DNA from: Cocos nucifera
Lineage: Eukaryota; Streptophyta; Magnoliopsida; Arecales; Arecaceae
Direction of reading: 5' to 3'
Length of the DNA stretch: 64,000 nt
Assembly (NCBI GenBank): GCA_006176705.1
Contig: QRFJ01002113.1
Span: forward strand, 124,001 to 188,000
Each line of letters opens with the position of its first letter. Position 1 is the stretch's first letter. The notes beneath the pieces are model-generated. The model saw only the letters and a list, made by a program, of their open reading frames with translations, searched no databases and was not told where the DNA came from. Below, in pieces: positions 46,633 to 58,555 of this stretch. The position numbers were made by a program, and so were the translations under genes.

Positions 46633-47956
46633 TGTTAGATATATGTGACCTAGAAGCCAGAATTGGCTAACACTTGTAATACACTTCTAGGGGCAAAATT
46701 ATAATTTTGACTATAATCAATAAAATGGGTTATTTTCTATCACATATGTGTATTTAGTGTTTGTGATACATCCTTTGAGTTAATGGTAGTGATAATTCAT
46801 ATTTTCAAGAGTTGAAAATTTAAGACATGAATAATCATTATTAACTCATAAAATGCATCCGACCATAGGATCATCACGAGGATGATGATTGATCCAGATG
46901 GTTGGTGTACAATCGCTTCTCTTTAGTAGATGAGTCGTGAGTCTACGATGTGGAGACACCGGAGTGAGAGTACAGGTACTCATTAGAGAATGAGAGCACT
47001 AAGCGAGACCACCTCGAGTAGTCATTAGGAAGTCTACCTTCTCATCAATGACTGACTCGATGCTGCAGTGGTCTATCTAGTTCTTTGACCTGAGGTGCAT
47101 CGACAGTTCACCTTGAGGGTGTTATAGTTTGACTACACCATAACTCGGTCTCCTAGCCATACGGAATCCTGAGGTATATGTTGGCTATAGCATGTTCATT
47201 GTAGGAACAGGATCGCATCAAGATGGAATCTATCTACCTCGGTGGTAGAGGAGCAGCCCTATGATGATCATGAGAATCAAGTCCAGAAGCCCATGGCCAT
47301 GATAGAGTGAAATAATAGAAAGAGTTTCTATTTAGGTTTTCACATCATACTTGAATCAAATGATTATATCATATGATAGAGACTAGGGTTTGATGAGTTC
47401 ACCTAAATCCTAATCTGATCGGAGCTCAAGATAGAAGAACTTAATCACACAAGTAGCTGCACTAAGAGGTTTGCATTCAGCTCTGATGGGTTGCCACCAT
47501 ATACTGCTAGGTGTCACTGGTGGATTTTGGGAGCAATTAGAATGATTTAGATGATCGATCATTCTAGCTGTTCGAATCAGAAGAGTTCTGATCCATCGAA
47601 AGAAGTTTCGATGATGTCGATGATAGAGATCATGACATATCCCATTACCATACAGAACTGAATCCTAACTGGGTCACACAAACAAGGGTTTGAATCTGGT
47701 GATCATCAATTGAACTAATCCAGTTCAATTGATCTGAATGAGATTCAATTAGGTTCAAGAAAATCGTGCTAGCACTCGATTGAACCTAACGTTCTTCTTT
47801 TACTATCATAAATAGTTGTCCTGACTGAGCCAAAGGAGTTTGTGCTCAATCAGAGGCCTTCACTTGGTCTGACTAGAGCTTGTCCAGGTCAGAAAAGGGT
47901 TGTCTTATTTTGTAAGACAATACCTACCATTTTTGGTCACCTGCATTTCTCATCCT

Positions 47957-48015
47957 TTGACTTTGGTCAAAAGTTGACCTTTGACTGGTCAAATGTTGAC
48001 CATTGACACTTTGAC
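47957..48015 (+). promoter_or_regulatory. W-box cluster in 3' LTR of A
   Basis: TTGAC cores at 47957, 47975, 47981, 47996, 48003 and 48011, plus GTCAA on the same strand near 47966 and 47988. That is eight cores in 59 bp, about 315 bp before the TATA box at 48331. Confidence 0.65.
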
Positions 48016-48330
48016 TTCTGTCCATGTGTCACGCACCTATTGGAGAGCTGGTGGGGGCTTGTCCCCCTACCAGAACCTGGCAAGGAGGAGGGCGCATGCC
48101 ACCCTTGGCGTGTGCCCAAGCTGGAGGCGCCCAGGAGTCCCTATTGGACAGGGACTCCATCTCCTTTTTGGATTCCGATTAGACTTCTCCTAAGAACCAA
48201 GTTTGACTGGTCTTAGGCACCATCTAAGGAGGAATCCAAGGGACTCTATTCTCCACCAATCAGATTTAGATCTGATTTCACAAAGGATTGTGATTGGTTG
48301 GGAAGAAGAGGAGTTGGATCATGCATAGTC

Positions 48331-48338
48331 TATAAATA
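48331..48338 (+). promoter_or_regulatory. TATA box in 3' LTR of A
   Basis: TATAAATA followed by AGACCCTGCGCCCAAC. In a 3' LTR such a promoter would read out into the flanking B sequence. Confidence 0.6.
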
Positions 48339-48923
48339 AGACCCTGCGCCCAACTCAAGGAAGAATCTGAAATCAATTGAAAATTCTCCATGCCCCAAGG
48401 CTGCCTCTCCCTCCTCCTCCATGCCAAGTCCATCTTCTCCCTCTCCTCTCCATGCCCAAAGGTGTTTGGGATCCAAGTTGGTGCAATCCAGATGAGAGAA
48501 AGGCGACAGAAAAGCTAGAAGGCTGCGCTGCTGCAAAGGACAACTGCTGATCTTCGAAAGGTATTTTGAAGATCCTCCAGATCAGATCCAGATCTAATTT
48601 TTGGAGATGTGATAGAGAAGAAGAGGATCTTCAGATTCAGCCCGAGTGGATACCGGTAGAGGTCAGGCACTTGCATGGCTAGATCCAGAATCTTCCACTG
48701 CTTATAGGATCATCAACGGATAATAGGATTACCTTACATCAAGGTAAATTAAATTTGATTTAATTTATTTAGATTTTATTTTTATTATTAGAATAATAAG
48801 GATCAGATCTGAAACATTCCAGATCTGATTAGGATCAAAGAGAAAAAATTTTGAAATATATCTCTTGATCCGATCAAATCTGAACGAACCTGGTCCGAAA
48901 AATCAGGATTTTTCTTCAATAGC

Positions 48924-49958
48924 TTGATTAAGACTTGACATAAATCCATTGGATGGAACTTAAAAAAGTTTTGTCTTAAATCCCATAAGATGAAAAAAGA
49001 TAAGGGTCAAATGTTGACCTAGATGCAGGAAAGAAAGGGAGAGGGGCGTGCGCCCCATGGAGACTATCTAGGGGTGCATGCCCCCTTGGGATTTATGTGA
49101 GTAATAAGGGGCACACTTTGCCTTTGGCCATGTGCCCCATATGGATAGGGTGGAGGTGTCCCATTCAAATGGAATTTGAATGGGTCAAACTTACTTGATG
49201 AGATCAAATATCTAGGTGATAAGTTGCTTGCACCATTCAAACTTTATCTCACCATCTCCATGCCAACTTTTTTTTGAATTTTATGCAACAAAATCAAAAA
49301 AAAAAAAAGTGGGTGGGGCATGGAGATCAGTTGAGGAGTCCTTCTACATGTTAAACTGATCTATTTAAAGTTATATGCGAAGGAACTCTTGACTAGGTCT
49401 ATAAATAGGGCCCTACGCAAGCTATTGTGCAATCATGATTTCTCTATGATGAAGCCCTGCCAAAATATTCATCTCCACACCTTCCTCATTTAATTCTCTT
49501 TCTCTTCTCCAAGCCCAAGAGTTGGGCAAAATCTATGAGCAAAGATCAAGTTCCATTGGTGCGAAGATCAGCAAGAGATGAACGTGCAGCCCTCAAAGTT
49601 CATTTTGAAGGCTCTATAGGAATACATTAGATCTGATCTTTGGAAATTAGATCCAAAAGGAGGAGACTTCTAAATCTAATCTGAGTGGATACTAGTAGAG
49701 GCCGAATGCGTGCGCGGCTCAATCAGAATCTCGGATCAGTCATCAGATCATCACAATGGGTAAATGGTTTACCCGATTAGGTGATAACTATTATTACTAT
49801 TTTTATTTTTATTTTAATTATAATTTTAGATCAATCTAATCAAATCTAAGAACTCTCAAATCTGATTAGATCATAAATTTTTTTTTTTTAAATTATTTTG
49901 CTGCAAATCTGATTCGATCAGATGCATCTTGTGGCAGAAAAATTTGATTTTTCCTTCA
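48924..49958 (+). repeat. 5' LTR of B, second part
   Basis: It continues the B LTR after the atagc duplication and aligns with about 56520-57566. TATA box TATAAATA lies at 49400-49407. The end, TTTTTCCTTCA, is at 49958. Confidence 0.9.
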
Positions 49959-49960
49959 AC

Positions 49961-49972
49961 TGGTATCAGACC
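49961..49972 (+). other. primer-binding site of B
   Basis: TGGTATCAGACC, the initiator tRNA-Met site with one base lost (GAGCC to GACC). Confidence 0.85.
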
Positions 49973-52005
49973 TAGGTTGCTACTTTCATATCTATCTTTA
50001 GATTGATCTAAAATTATTTCTTATTATTTGATTATTTGATTTTTAGATGTTACATAGGATGTAATCAAATCTAAAATAAAAAATTACATGTTTTAAATAT
50101 ATCTGTTTGACATAAACAATGCATGTTCTAGTCTAGATCTATTGTTCCATATCATGATAGTTTTTGAATATATTTTAGATTAGATCTGATTTAATTTTTT
50201 ATAATTTGATTATTTAAATTTCAGATGTTACATTAGATGTAATCAGATCTGAAATATAAGATCTAATTTAAAATTTTGATATATGTGATATAGGCAGCAT
50301 ATATCTAGACTAGATCTCTAGTTTAATCTCATAGTCTAGATCAAAAATTTTATGAAATATTCATTTAATTTTTTGAAGATTATATGATTAGATTAGTTAA
50401 ATTTTAGATATTATATATGATATAATTAGATCTAAAAGCATGAGATGTATTTAAAAATTTCATATGTATGATATATGCAATGCATGTCTAGACTAGTTCC
50501 ATATATCTATGCCATGAGTAGTCTAGATTAAAAATTTTTATGATGATATCATTTAAAATTTTATTTTTAGATATTACATCAGATATAATTAGATCTGAAA
50601 TGTAAATTTAAATGTTAAATTTGATACATGAGATGTATGCAAAATATATATAGATTAGATCTTAAATCATGTAACAGTTATATGCTTTAGATCTAATAGT
50701 TTTGTAGTATAGTTCATATTTCTAATTAAGGCATTCTTCTTGGCCATCCGGTCATAAGAGTAAGAAGGGTTTAAAGGTCATCTCTTCCTATTCGATGGGA
50801 TGCTCTTATGGCATGTAGGGGTGCTGCGCGTTTGCCCTTAATCAAAAATCAAAAACTTACTCTTTTTCAAAATCCTAGATCCTGAAATCCTAGAATTTTA
50901 TGCATATTTTGTTATTGAACCCTTGAATTTAATTAAGAATTAAATTTATAAAATCAATTAGGTCTAAAATTATGAATTTTTAGATCTAAAACACCTTCAT
51001 CAATCATGTCTTCGGATGTGGATAGCTCAATTAGGTCTAGCAGTTGATCAAACCGAACCAAGAGTTTGTTAGGTGGAATCAAGAGTGCTTAGATTTGACC
51101 AGTCTAATAAGATTTAGTTTGGATCAAGGTTGACTCAAAGCCACATGTGGTTGATCAAGTTAAAACTTAATTTGGCTCTGCGATTCAAGCCTATATTGTA
51201 AGCTATTCCGATCAGTTCTAGTAAGACAAGTGGGTGCCTAAGGTAAGTATGGCAAATACGACCAGTGATTTTTAATTGGAAGCTACTCGACCTGAATGCA
51301 TTTATGATGAGTTAATGGCACATTCCTCCTACTGATCTCACTTACCTAGCCGATTAAGTCAATCCAATTTTGGTTTGAGGTGGCTAACGATTCAAGCTAA
51401 TGTATACCACTAGGTTAGTCATAAATATTATGACTAGTTGAGTCTAAGAGACCAAATCAAATCTTCTTAAGAAAATATTAAGTTCTAGGTCTTCCATCAT
51501 TGCAGATGTGCGGGCCCTTCCTGGGGTTGATTATTCTTGATTGCATATAGTGGTTCAGTTGCACTGGAAAGACACAACCATATCTACTAGGCATTGGATG
51601 CTATGGGTTGGAGGATGGGTTGGGCTCAATATTCCGAATATGGTAAGGGACCTAATTAGAAATCCAATTTATGCAAATGATGGGTTTGACTTAACTAAGC
51701 AGGAGTAATATTTCGGGCATGGTGAGCTTCATGAATTAGAGATTAGGTTTGGATGCACCATGTTTAGAAAAATATTGCATAAGAGTTATCCACTCATTGG
51801 TTGATCCATCACCAATAACTGTTAGGTAAGGTGGTAAGCCAGTCGGTGGGACTGCACTATCCACTAGAAATCAATGATCATGAAGATTTTTGCATCTCTG
51901 CTAAGAAAGTGTAGGAATCCGAGAAAATAGTGAAAGTCTAATTTGTTTAAAAATGAAGTTCCTAAACAAATTGGTTGAGTCAAATTACAATTCTAACTAG
52001 AAGCT
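49973..52005 (+). other. leader of B
   Basis: A 2.0-kb leader with the conserved stem-loop (50722-50845) and the donor motif AAGGTAAGT near 51239. No credible ORF. Confidence 0.8.
50722..50845 (+). ncRNA. conserved leader stem-loop, copy in B
   Basis: The outer arms CTAATTAAGG and CCTTAATCAA pair at 8 of 10 positions. The inner arms read GTCATAAGAGT and GCTCTTATGGC: against A, one A-U pair has become G-C on both sides, and two others are G-U wobbles. The core order (inner arms, AGGGTTTAAAGG-like block, small hairpin) is unchanged. Confidence 0.6.
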
Positions 52006-52910
52006 ATGACTTTCTATGGGAAAATGTCTGCATCAAAACTCCTAGCCCGAATCCTAGATACCCACAAGTTGACTAGAATAATTTACAAGGATTGGATAAA
52101 GAACTACAAAATTATTTTGGGCTCAAAAAAGTTGATCTATGTATTGCACTAGGACCTTCCCTTTACCAGCCCGTCCGACTGTTGATCAGAGAATGTCTCA
52201 TGAGAAGTGGTCTGATGATCATAACAAAGTAAGGTGCCACATGTTGGGCTCAATGTCAGATGAATTGTAGCACCAATATGAAGACATCAAGACTGCTCAC
52301 CAAATAATGGCACACCTGCAAGAGTTGTTCGGTGAATAGAGTTGTGCAACACATTATCAAGTCTCGAAGAGACCTTTTAAGGCACAAATGCATGATGGAC
52401 AGTTGGTCCAAGATTATTGCTTGGCAAATGATCAAGGACCTAAAGAGCTTGAGAAGCTCAGAGTCTTGATGGATAAGGAACTGCAAATTGATGTGATCCT
52501 GCAGTCCTTGATTGATTCATATGGGTAGTTCATTATGAACTTTTATATGAATAAGCTCCAGTGCACCTTGGCTGAGTTAATAAATATGCTGGTTACTACT
52601 GAGCAAACTTTGAAGGATTCAAAGAGCTTAGTTCTGGCTATGGAGTAGACTTCTTCCAAGAGAAAGTCCTTTGAAAAGAAGAAGTCTATGAAGAAGTAGA
52701 AAATAGAAGAAAAAAAGAAGGATGAGTCGAAGAAGACGGCCAAAGAGAAGGAAAAGTGTTTCCACTACAACTTCGATGGCCATTGAAAGCAAAACTGTCC
52801 TATGTACCTGGCCAGCCTGAAGAACAAGCAGGAAGAAGGACCTTCTGAAGGAATGCTCATCGTTAAGTCTATCGAGCAAAATATGAATGCCATTAGATCA
52901 AAATGATTTA
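52006..52910 (+). pseudogene. gag: gag of B
   Basis: Starts at ATG 52006 (MTFYGKMSASK...). Capsid text follows (YKDWIKNYKII, VQDY/LANDQG-like, FIMN-like) with stops at several TAG/TGA codons and at least one frameshift. The zinc knuckle at 52757-52798 reads CFHYNFDGH*KQNC: Tyr at the second Cys and a stop for Trp. The gag end runs to about 52910. Confidence 0.82.
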
Positions 52911-53700
52911 GAGATAGTGTTAATGAAAGGTACCTGTGGCACCTTAGACTAGATCATATAGCTGAAGATAGGATTAACAAATTGAAGAAATTTGGAGTAA
53001 TGGGTCCATTGACTTTTGAGTCATATTTGATTTATGAATCACGCCTTCAAGAAAAAATGACCAAGCTTCCTTTTATGGGACATGGGAAAGGGTCATAGAC
53101 CCACTTATCCTGGTACATATAGATGTGTGCGGCCCATTCAATGTGCCGATCAGAGGAAATTATGACTACTTTATTATCTTTACCGATAATCTATCTTGGT
53201 ACGAGTGTGATACAAGTTTGAAGCCATTGAAAAGTTCAAGAATTCAGACATGAAGTAGAAAAGCAAAACGAAATGTCCATTAAGGTTCTTCGATCAGATC
53301 GAGAAGGTGAATACCTTAGTCAAAAATTTTTGGACTATCTTAAGGATAATGGTATAGTCTCATAATGGACTTTGCCTGAAATGCCTCAACTTAATGTGAT
53401 TTTAGAATGGAGAAAACAAACCCTATTAGATATGGTCTTTAGGGATATAGTTTAATAGGGTTCCATCTAAAACCATTCCTGCCACTACATATGAGATATG
53501 GCATAGTAAGAAGCCAAGTCTGAGTCATCTTAGAATTGGGATTGTCTGATGGTAGATAAGTTAGAGTCTAGATCCCTTAGAGCTCTGTTTATTAGATATC
53601 CTAAAGAGTTATTAGGATATTACTTCTATCTTTTAGAAAACCACAATATGATTATGGGTTGACACACCATTATTGAAAATAGTTTGTTCAAGATGGTGGC
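52911..53700 (+). pseudogene. pol (INT): pre-integrase and integrase of B
   Basis: The GAG-pre-integrase block (WHLRLDHIAEDRINKLKKF-like) follows gag with little or no protease between, so a deletion is likely. The integrase keeps Asp in VHIDVCGPFN (about 53114), Asp in VLRSDREGEY (about 53288-53318) and Glu in LNVILEWRKQTLL (about 53390-53430). The three catalytic acids are readable, but not in one open frame. The C-terminal KKPSLSHL and GYPKELLGYYFY text confirms copia. Confidence 0.8.
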
Positions 53701-54933
53701 ATCGAAAGATAGATTAGACTCAAGAAGAAAGTCTCCAAAGAGCAACGAGCCAAGGAACCTCAGGAATTCAATTAGTCTGAGTCGATCCATAATTCAATAT
53801 CTTCTCCATCTCGTAGGTCAAATAGTATTTTCTATCCTCCTGAAGGTACTTAGATACTATTTTAGAGGATGTAGAGAAAATGTTCCTCATGAAAAATGGG
53901 TTCATGGTGATGATCCCAGAACCTATGATGAGATGATATAATATATCGACTCCGAGAATTGGTAAGAGACAATGAAGTCAAAGATTGACTTAATGCACTC
54001 AAACTAAATCTAGAACTTGGTAGATCCACCTAAAGGTATAATACCTATTGGGTATAAATGGATCTTCAAGAGAAAGATATGTGCAGATAAAAATGTAGAG
54101 ACATTCAAGGCTAGGCTAGTGGCGAAAGGGTATCAGGTTACCTTCTCATTAGTGGCCATCCATCCGTACATTGCTTGCCATTACAGTATATTTCAATTAT
54201 GAAATATGGCAGATCGATGTGATAATGGAGTTCATAATTGGATATCTTGAGGAAGATATTTATATGGAATAGCTATTTATTTTCACATCCAGTGATGGTG
54301 ATCATAAAGGTCTACAAGCTGCAAAGGTTCATGGACTTAAGCAAGCATCTTGGAGTTGGAATGCTTGATGTAATCAAATCATTTAGTTTAATCAAGAACG
54401 AGGAGAAATCAATTATGTTCAAGAAGGTTAGTGGGAGCATTGTTGTCTTCCTCATATTATATGTAGATGATATCCTCCTGATTAGGAATGATTTTTTCAT
54501 GCTGACATATGTCAAAGTATGGTTATTTAAGAAATTTTCTCTAAAAGATCTAGGTAAGGCATCCTTCATTTTAGATCTATAGGGATAGACTGAAGAGGAT
54601 GCTGGGTCTTTCACATAGAGGAGGTGCAGAAGAGATTCAGCATGGTGAACTCTAGTTCCAGGGCTATGCAGACTCAAACTTTATGTTTGATAAAGATGAT
54701 CAAAAGTCGATGTCTAAAAGTTTATTTCTGTGCACTAGTGGTACTGTAAGTTGAAAGAGTTCCAAGAAAATGGTTCCACCTAATCCATGATTACCTTGAG
54801 AAGGATACGTCGAGGTCAAAAGAGTCAACACTGCAGACAATGCGACTGATCTACTAATAAAGCCTTTAGGCTAGCAGAAGATCGAAACCCATTTTGAAAA
54901 GATGGGACTTAGATTTGTAGCCAATTGGCTTTA
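53701..54933 (+). pseudogene. pol (RT-RH): reverse transcriptase-RNase H of B
   Basis: 54017-54202 holds LVDPPKGIIPIGYKWIFKRK and FKARLVAKGYQ. 54238-54582 holds GSIVVFLILYVDDILLIRND, with an intact YVDD at 54460-54471, and the KFSLKDLGKASFIL motif. RNase H (about 54660-54933) is much shortened and lacks the usual middle part, but keeps VKRVNTADNATDLLIKPLG-like text. Confidence 0.85.
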
Positions 54934-54948
54934 GGTCAAGTGAAAGTT
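54934..54948 (+). other. polypurine tract of B
   Basis: GGTCAAGTGAAAGTT precedes the 3' LTR. The usual GTGGGAG is changed to GTGAAAG, two G-to-A changes. Confidence 0.7.
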
Positions 54949-57566
54949 TGTTAGATGTGTGCCCTATAAGCCAGATTGGCTGATACTTATTAAATACTTT
55001 TTAGGAGAATTTTTATAATTTTGACTTAAAATGAGTTAAAGGATTATTTATTTTATCATATTGTGTATTAAAGTATCTGTGACACATCCATTAAGTTAAT
55101 AGGCATGATAACACATATTCTCAAGAGTTGAGAATTTAAGGTATGTGTTATCATAATTAACTCATAAATTACTTTCGATTGTAGCATCATCACGAGGATG
55201 ATGATCGATCTAGAAGATCGATGTATGATTGCTTTCTTAGAATAGATGAGTCTTGAGTCTATGGTGTTGAGACATTGAAGTGAGAGTATAGGTACTCATT
55301 AGAGAATGAGGGCACTGAGCGTGACCATCTCGAGCAGTCGTAAGGGAACCTACCTTCTCGTCGATGACTAGCTTAATGCTACAGTGTGTGTCTAGTTTTT
55401 TTATCTGAGGTGCATTGACAGTTCACCTTGAGGGTGTTATAGTTTGACTATACCATAACTTGATCTCCTAGCCATTCGAAATCCTAAGGTGTATGTTGCC
55501 TATAGCATGTTCATTATAAGAATTGGATCACACCAAGATGGGATCTATCAACCATGGTAGAGTAGTAGTCCTATGAAGAACATAAGATCGAGTCTTAAAA
55601 TCCATGGCCATGGTAGTGTGAAATAATAAAAAGAAGTTCCTATTAGTATTTCACATCAGACTTGAATCGAATGATTCATTCATATGACAGATGTTGGATT
55701 TGATGAGTTTATCTTAACCCTAATCCCATCGAAACTCATGATAGAAGAATCCAATCACATAGGTAGCTGCACCAAGAGGTTTGCTATTTAGTTTTGATGG
55801 GTTGCCACCATATACTACTAGGTGTCACTAGTGGATTTTGGGAGTAATTAGAATTATTTTGATGATCGATGATTCTAATTGGATGAATTGGAAGAGTTCT
55901 GGTCCATCGAAAGTTGTTTTGTTGATGTTGTTGATGGAGATCATGACATGTCCCATTATCATACAAAATTAAATCTAACTATATCACACAAATAAGGGTT
56001 TGGGTTTGGATATCATCAATTGAGCTAATCCAATTTGATTGATTTTGATTAGATCTAATTAGGTTCAAAAAAATTGCGCTAGCACACGATTGAACCTAAT
56101 ATTCTCCTTCTATCATCTTTCTGGTTCATCTCAACTAAGCCAAATTGGATTTAGCTTATTCAAGAGCCTTGTATGGTCCTATCCTAGTCTGACTGAAACT
56201 TGTCTAGGTCAGAAAAGTCTTGTCCTAACCTGATCTAGGCTTGTCCTAATCCATCAGATGGAAACAGGACAAGACCCGCTAATTTCTGAAACTATTTGGA
56301 CAAGGCTTATTTGAAAATTTTGTAGGAATTTATCTTGATCTGACTGGACCTTGTCCTAGCCTGATTAAGATGGGAATAAGATAAGAGTTGTCTTTGCCAA
56401 ATTAGGACTTGTGCTAAAATCATGAGATGAAATTTGGACAAGCCTCTCCCAAAAATTCTAGATGAATTTTTCTTGATTTGAATGGACCGAGTCCTAGTCT
56501 GATCATGGCTTGTTCTAACTTCATTAGGACTTGACATAAATCTATTACATGAGACTTGAAAAGATTTTGTCTTAAATCCTATAAGATGGAAAAGGACAAG
56601 GGTCAAATGTTGTCCCGGATGCAGGAAAGAAAGGGAGAGGGGCATGCGCCCCTGGAGACTATCTTGGGGCATACGCCCCCTTGGGATTTATGTGAGGAAT
56701 AATGGGTGCACTCCCCTTTTGGTCGTATGCCCCATATGGATAGGGTGGAGGTGTCCCACTCAAATGGAATTTGAATGGGTCAAACTTACTTGATGAGATC
56801 AAATATCTAGGAGATAAGTTGCTTGCACCATCCAAACTTTATCTCTCCATCTCCATGCCAACTTTTTCTAAATTTTGTGCAACAAAATCAGAAAAATAAG
56901 AGGGTTGGGCATGGAGATTAGTTAAGGAGTCTTTTTGCATGTTAAACTTTGACCTGTTCAAAGTTATATGCAAAGGGATTCTTTAATAGGTCTATTAATA
57001 GGGTCCTGTGCAAGCTATTGTGCAATTGTGATTTCTCTATGGCAAAGTCCTGCCAAAATATTCATCTCCATACCTCAATCATCTGATTCTCTCCCTCTTC
57101 TCTATTTTCAAGAGTTGGGCAAAACTTGCAAGCAAAGATCAAGTTCCATCGATGCAAAGATCAGCAAGAGATGATAGTGTTCGTGAGATGAACGCATAGC
57201 CCTCAAAGTTCATTTTGAAGGCTCTATGGGAAGACATCAGATCTAATCTTTGGAGATCAGATCTAGAAGGAGGAGACTTTCAAATCTGATTTGAGTAAAT
57301 ACTGGTAGCGGCTGGGTGCGTGCATGGCTCAATCAGAACCTCAGATCAGTCGTCAGATCATCATAATGGATAAATAGTTTACCTGATCAGGTGATAACTA
57401 TTATCACTATTTTTATTTTTATTTTATTTCTAATTTTAGATCAATCTAATCAAATCTAAGAACTCTCAAATTTGATTGGATCATAAAAAAATTTTTAAAA
57501 TTATTCTGCTATAAATCTGATCCGATCAGATGCATCCTGCGATAAAAAAATCCATTTTTTTCTTCA
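54949..57566 (+). repeat. 3' LTR of B
   Basis: 2618 bp, TGTTAGATGTGTGCCC ... TTTTTTTCTTCA, followed by tatcc. It carries the GGCTTGTCCTAA-type degenerate repeats (about 56180-56530), a mutated TATA box TATTAATA (56993-57000) and the perfect inverted repeat CATCATC-acgag-GATGATG (55185-55203). Confidence 0.92.
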
Positions 57567-57571
57567 TATCC

Positions 57572-58555
57572 AATAAATCGAGCACTAAAGGACCTAGACT
57601 CTAATTTGTCTGCCTATTGTCTCTTGATATAGGCTGGACAATCTCAATTTCTAAGATGACTCAGACTTGGTTTCTTACCATACCATATCTCATACGGTAT
57701 GGTAGGAATGGTCTTAGAGGAAGCCCTATTCAGTAAATATATAGCGGTCATCAGACTATATCCCCAAGGAAACTCAATAAGGTCTGTAAAACTCATCATA
57801 GATTGGACCATATCTAATAGGATCTAGTTTTTCTATTCTAAAACATCGTTGCATTAAGGCATTCCAGGTGGAGTCCATTGAGAGACTATGCCATTGTCCT
57901 TAAGATTGTCTAAAAATTTTTGATTAAGGTATTCGTCTCCTCAATCTGATCGAAGAACCTTAATGGATTTTTCTATTTGCTTTTCTACTTTAAGTCTGAA
58001 TTTCTTGAACTTTTCAAAAGCTTCAAACTTATGTCGCATCAAATACACATATCCGTATCGAGATAAATCATCGGTAAAGGTGATGAAGTAGACATAATCG
58101 CCCCTATCCGGCACATCAAATGGGTTGTATACATCAGTATGTACTAAGGCAAGTAGGTTTGTGGCCCTTTCCCCATGTCCTACAAAAAAAAGCTTGGTCA
58201 TTTTGTGATAAAGGCATGATTCATAAATCAGATATGACTCGAAAGCCAACGGACTCAATAGTCCAAATTTTTCTAATTTGTTAACCTTACCTTCAGCTAT
58301 ATGACCTAGCCTAAGATGCTAAAGATACCTATCATTTAGACTATCCCTAGGTCACTTTGATCCTATACCATTCACGTTTTGCTTGATATTAAAAATAGAA
58401 ATATCAATATGTAACTGATAGAGATCATTTAGAAGAAAATCACTTATAATTTTATTTCTTTCATAAAGAATATTATAATGATCCTTAAGAAAACTAACTA
58501 CATAGCCTTCTTATGCTAAACATGAAATAGAAATCAAATTCTTGCTTGTTGCAGG
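57572..58555 (-). pseudogene. pol (INT): integrase and pre-integrase/protease end of C
   Basis: After B the C integrase continues. 57941-58258 has the zinc-region end (YESCLYHKMTKL), the first Asp (LVHTDVYNP) and DDLSRYGYVYLM. The second Asp is kept in VLRSD but a stop follows directly. The position of the catalytic Glu (about 57835-57860) is now a stop codon. 58260-58555 reads GAG-pre-integrase and protease end (SISCLA, YNILYERNKI). F interrupts it at 58556, with a probable target gcagg (58551-58555). Confidence 0.82.

Larger units (their letters stand above)
32657..48918 (+). mobile_element. Element A: Angela-like copia with internal rearrangement, TSD atagc
   Basis: Flanked by atagc at 32652-32656 and 48919-48923, inserted in the 5' LTR of B. 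Its parts are a 5' LTR (32657-32948 and 35244-37717, interrupted by solo LTR H), a complete internal region 37718-42965, a partial LTR to 44037, a 25-N gap, an LTR end, a short leader piece, another partial LTR, an RT-RNase H piece, and a complete 3' LTR (46633-48918, 2286 bp). About 8 differences in 205 bp between the first and last LTR starts suggest it is younger than B. The middle section may be partly an assembly artefact. Confidence 0.85.
46633..48918 (+). repeat. 3' LTR of A, complete
   Basis: 2286 bp, TGTTAGATATATGTG ... TTTTTCTTCA, followed by TSD atagc. It includes the W-box cluster (47957-48015), the TATA box (48331-48338) and an ATCATC-acgag-GATGAT inverted repeat near 46872. Used as the reference for A-type LTRs. 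Confidence 0.95.
31062..57566 (+). mobile_element. Element B: Angela-like copia, full length, TSD tatcc
   Basis: 26.5 kb including nested A and H. The 5' LTR is split by A (31062-32656 and 48924-49958, 2630 bp together); the 3' LTR is 54949-57566 (2618 bp). TSD tatcc lies at 31057-31061 and 57567-57571. The 5' LTR starts TATTAGATG instead of TGTTAGATG, a G-to-A change of the terminal TG. Internal order is primer-binding site, leader, gag, protease/integrase, RT-RNase H, polypurine tract. In 178 bp of the LTR starts I count about 17 differences, so B is old. Confidence 0.92.
9201..58555 (-). mobile_element. Element C: Angela-like copia, base of the nest
   Basis: C starts at 9201 (LTR end TGATGG... 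on the plus strand) and is read on the minus strand. Its pieces in this window are the 3' LTR (9201-11229 plus 28933-29166), polypurine tract, RNase H/RT (29179-30890), end of integrase (30891-31061) and integrase to protease/pre-integrase (57572-58555). D splits its LTR, B splits its integrase, and F splits its protease/pre-integrase region at 58555. Gag and the 5' LTR are not in the window. The LTR start TGTTAGATGTGTGCCCTA and the initiator-Met copia layout match the other elements here and resemble cereal Angela LTR starts. The left TSD is probably aagag (9196-9200), but its partner lies outside. Confidence 0.85.

Noticed and set aside
54312..54677. 121-residue minus-strand ORF
   Set aside because: Antisense to the RT of B, which has the YVDD box on the plus strand.
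56307..56672. 121-residue minus-strand ORF in the 3' LTR of B
   Set aside because: It lies in the degenerate GGCTTGTCC repeat region and has stops in the matching 5' LTR segment.
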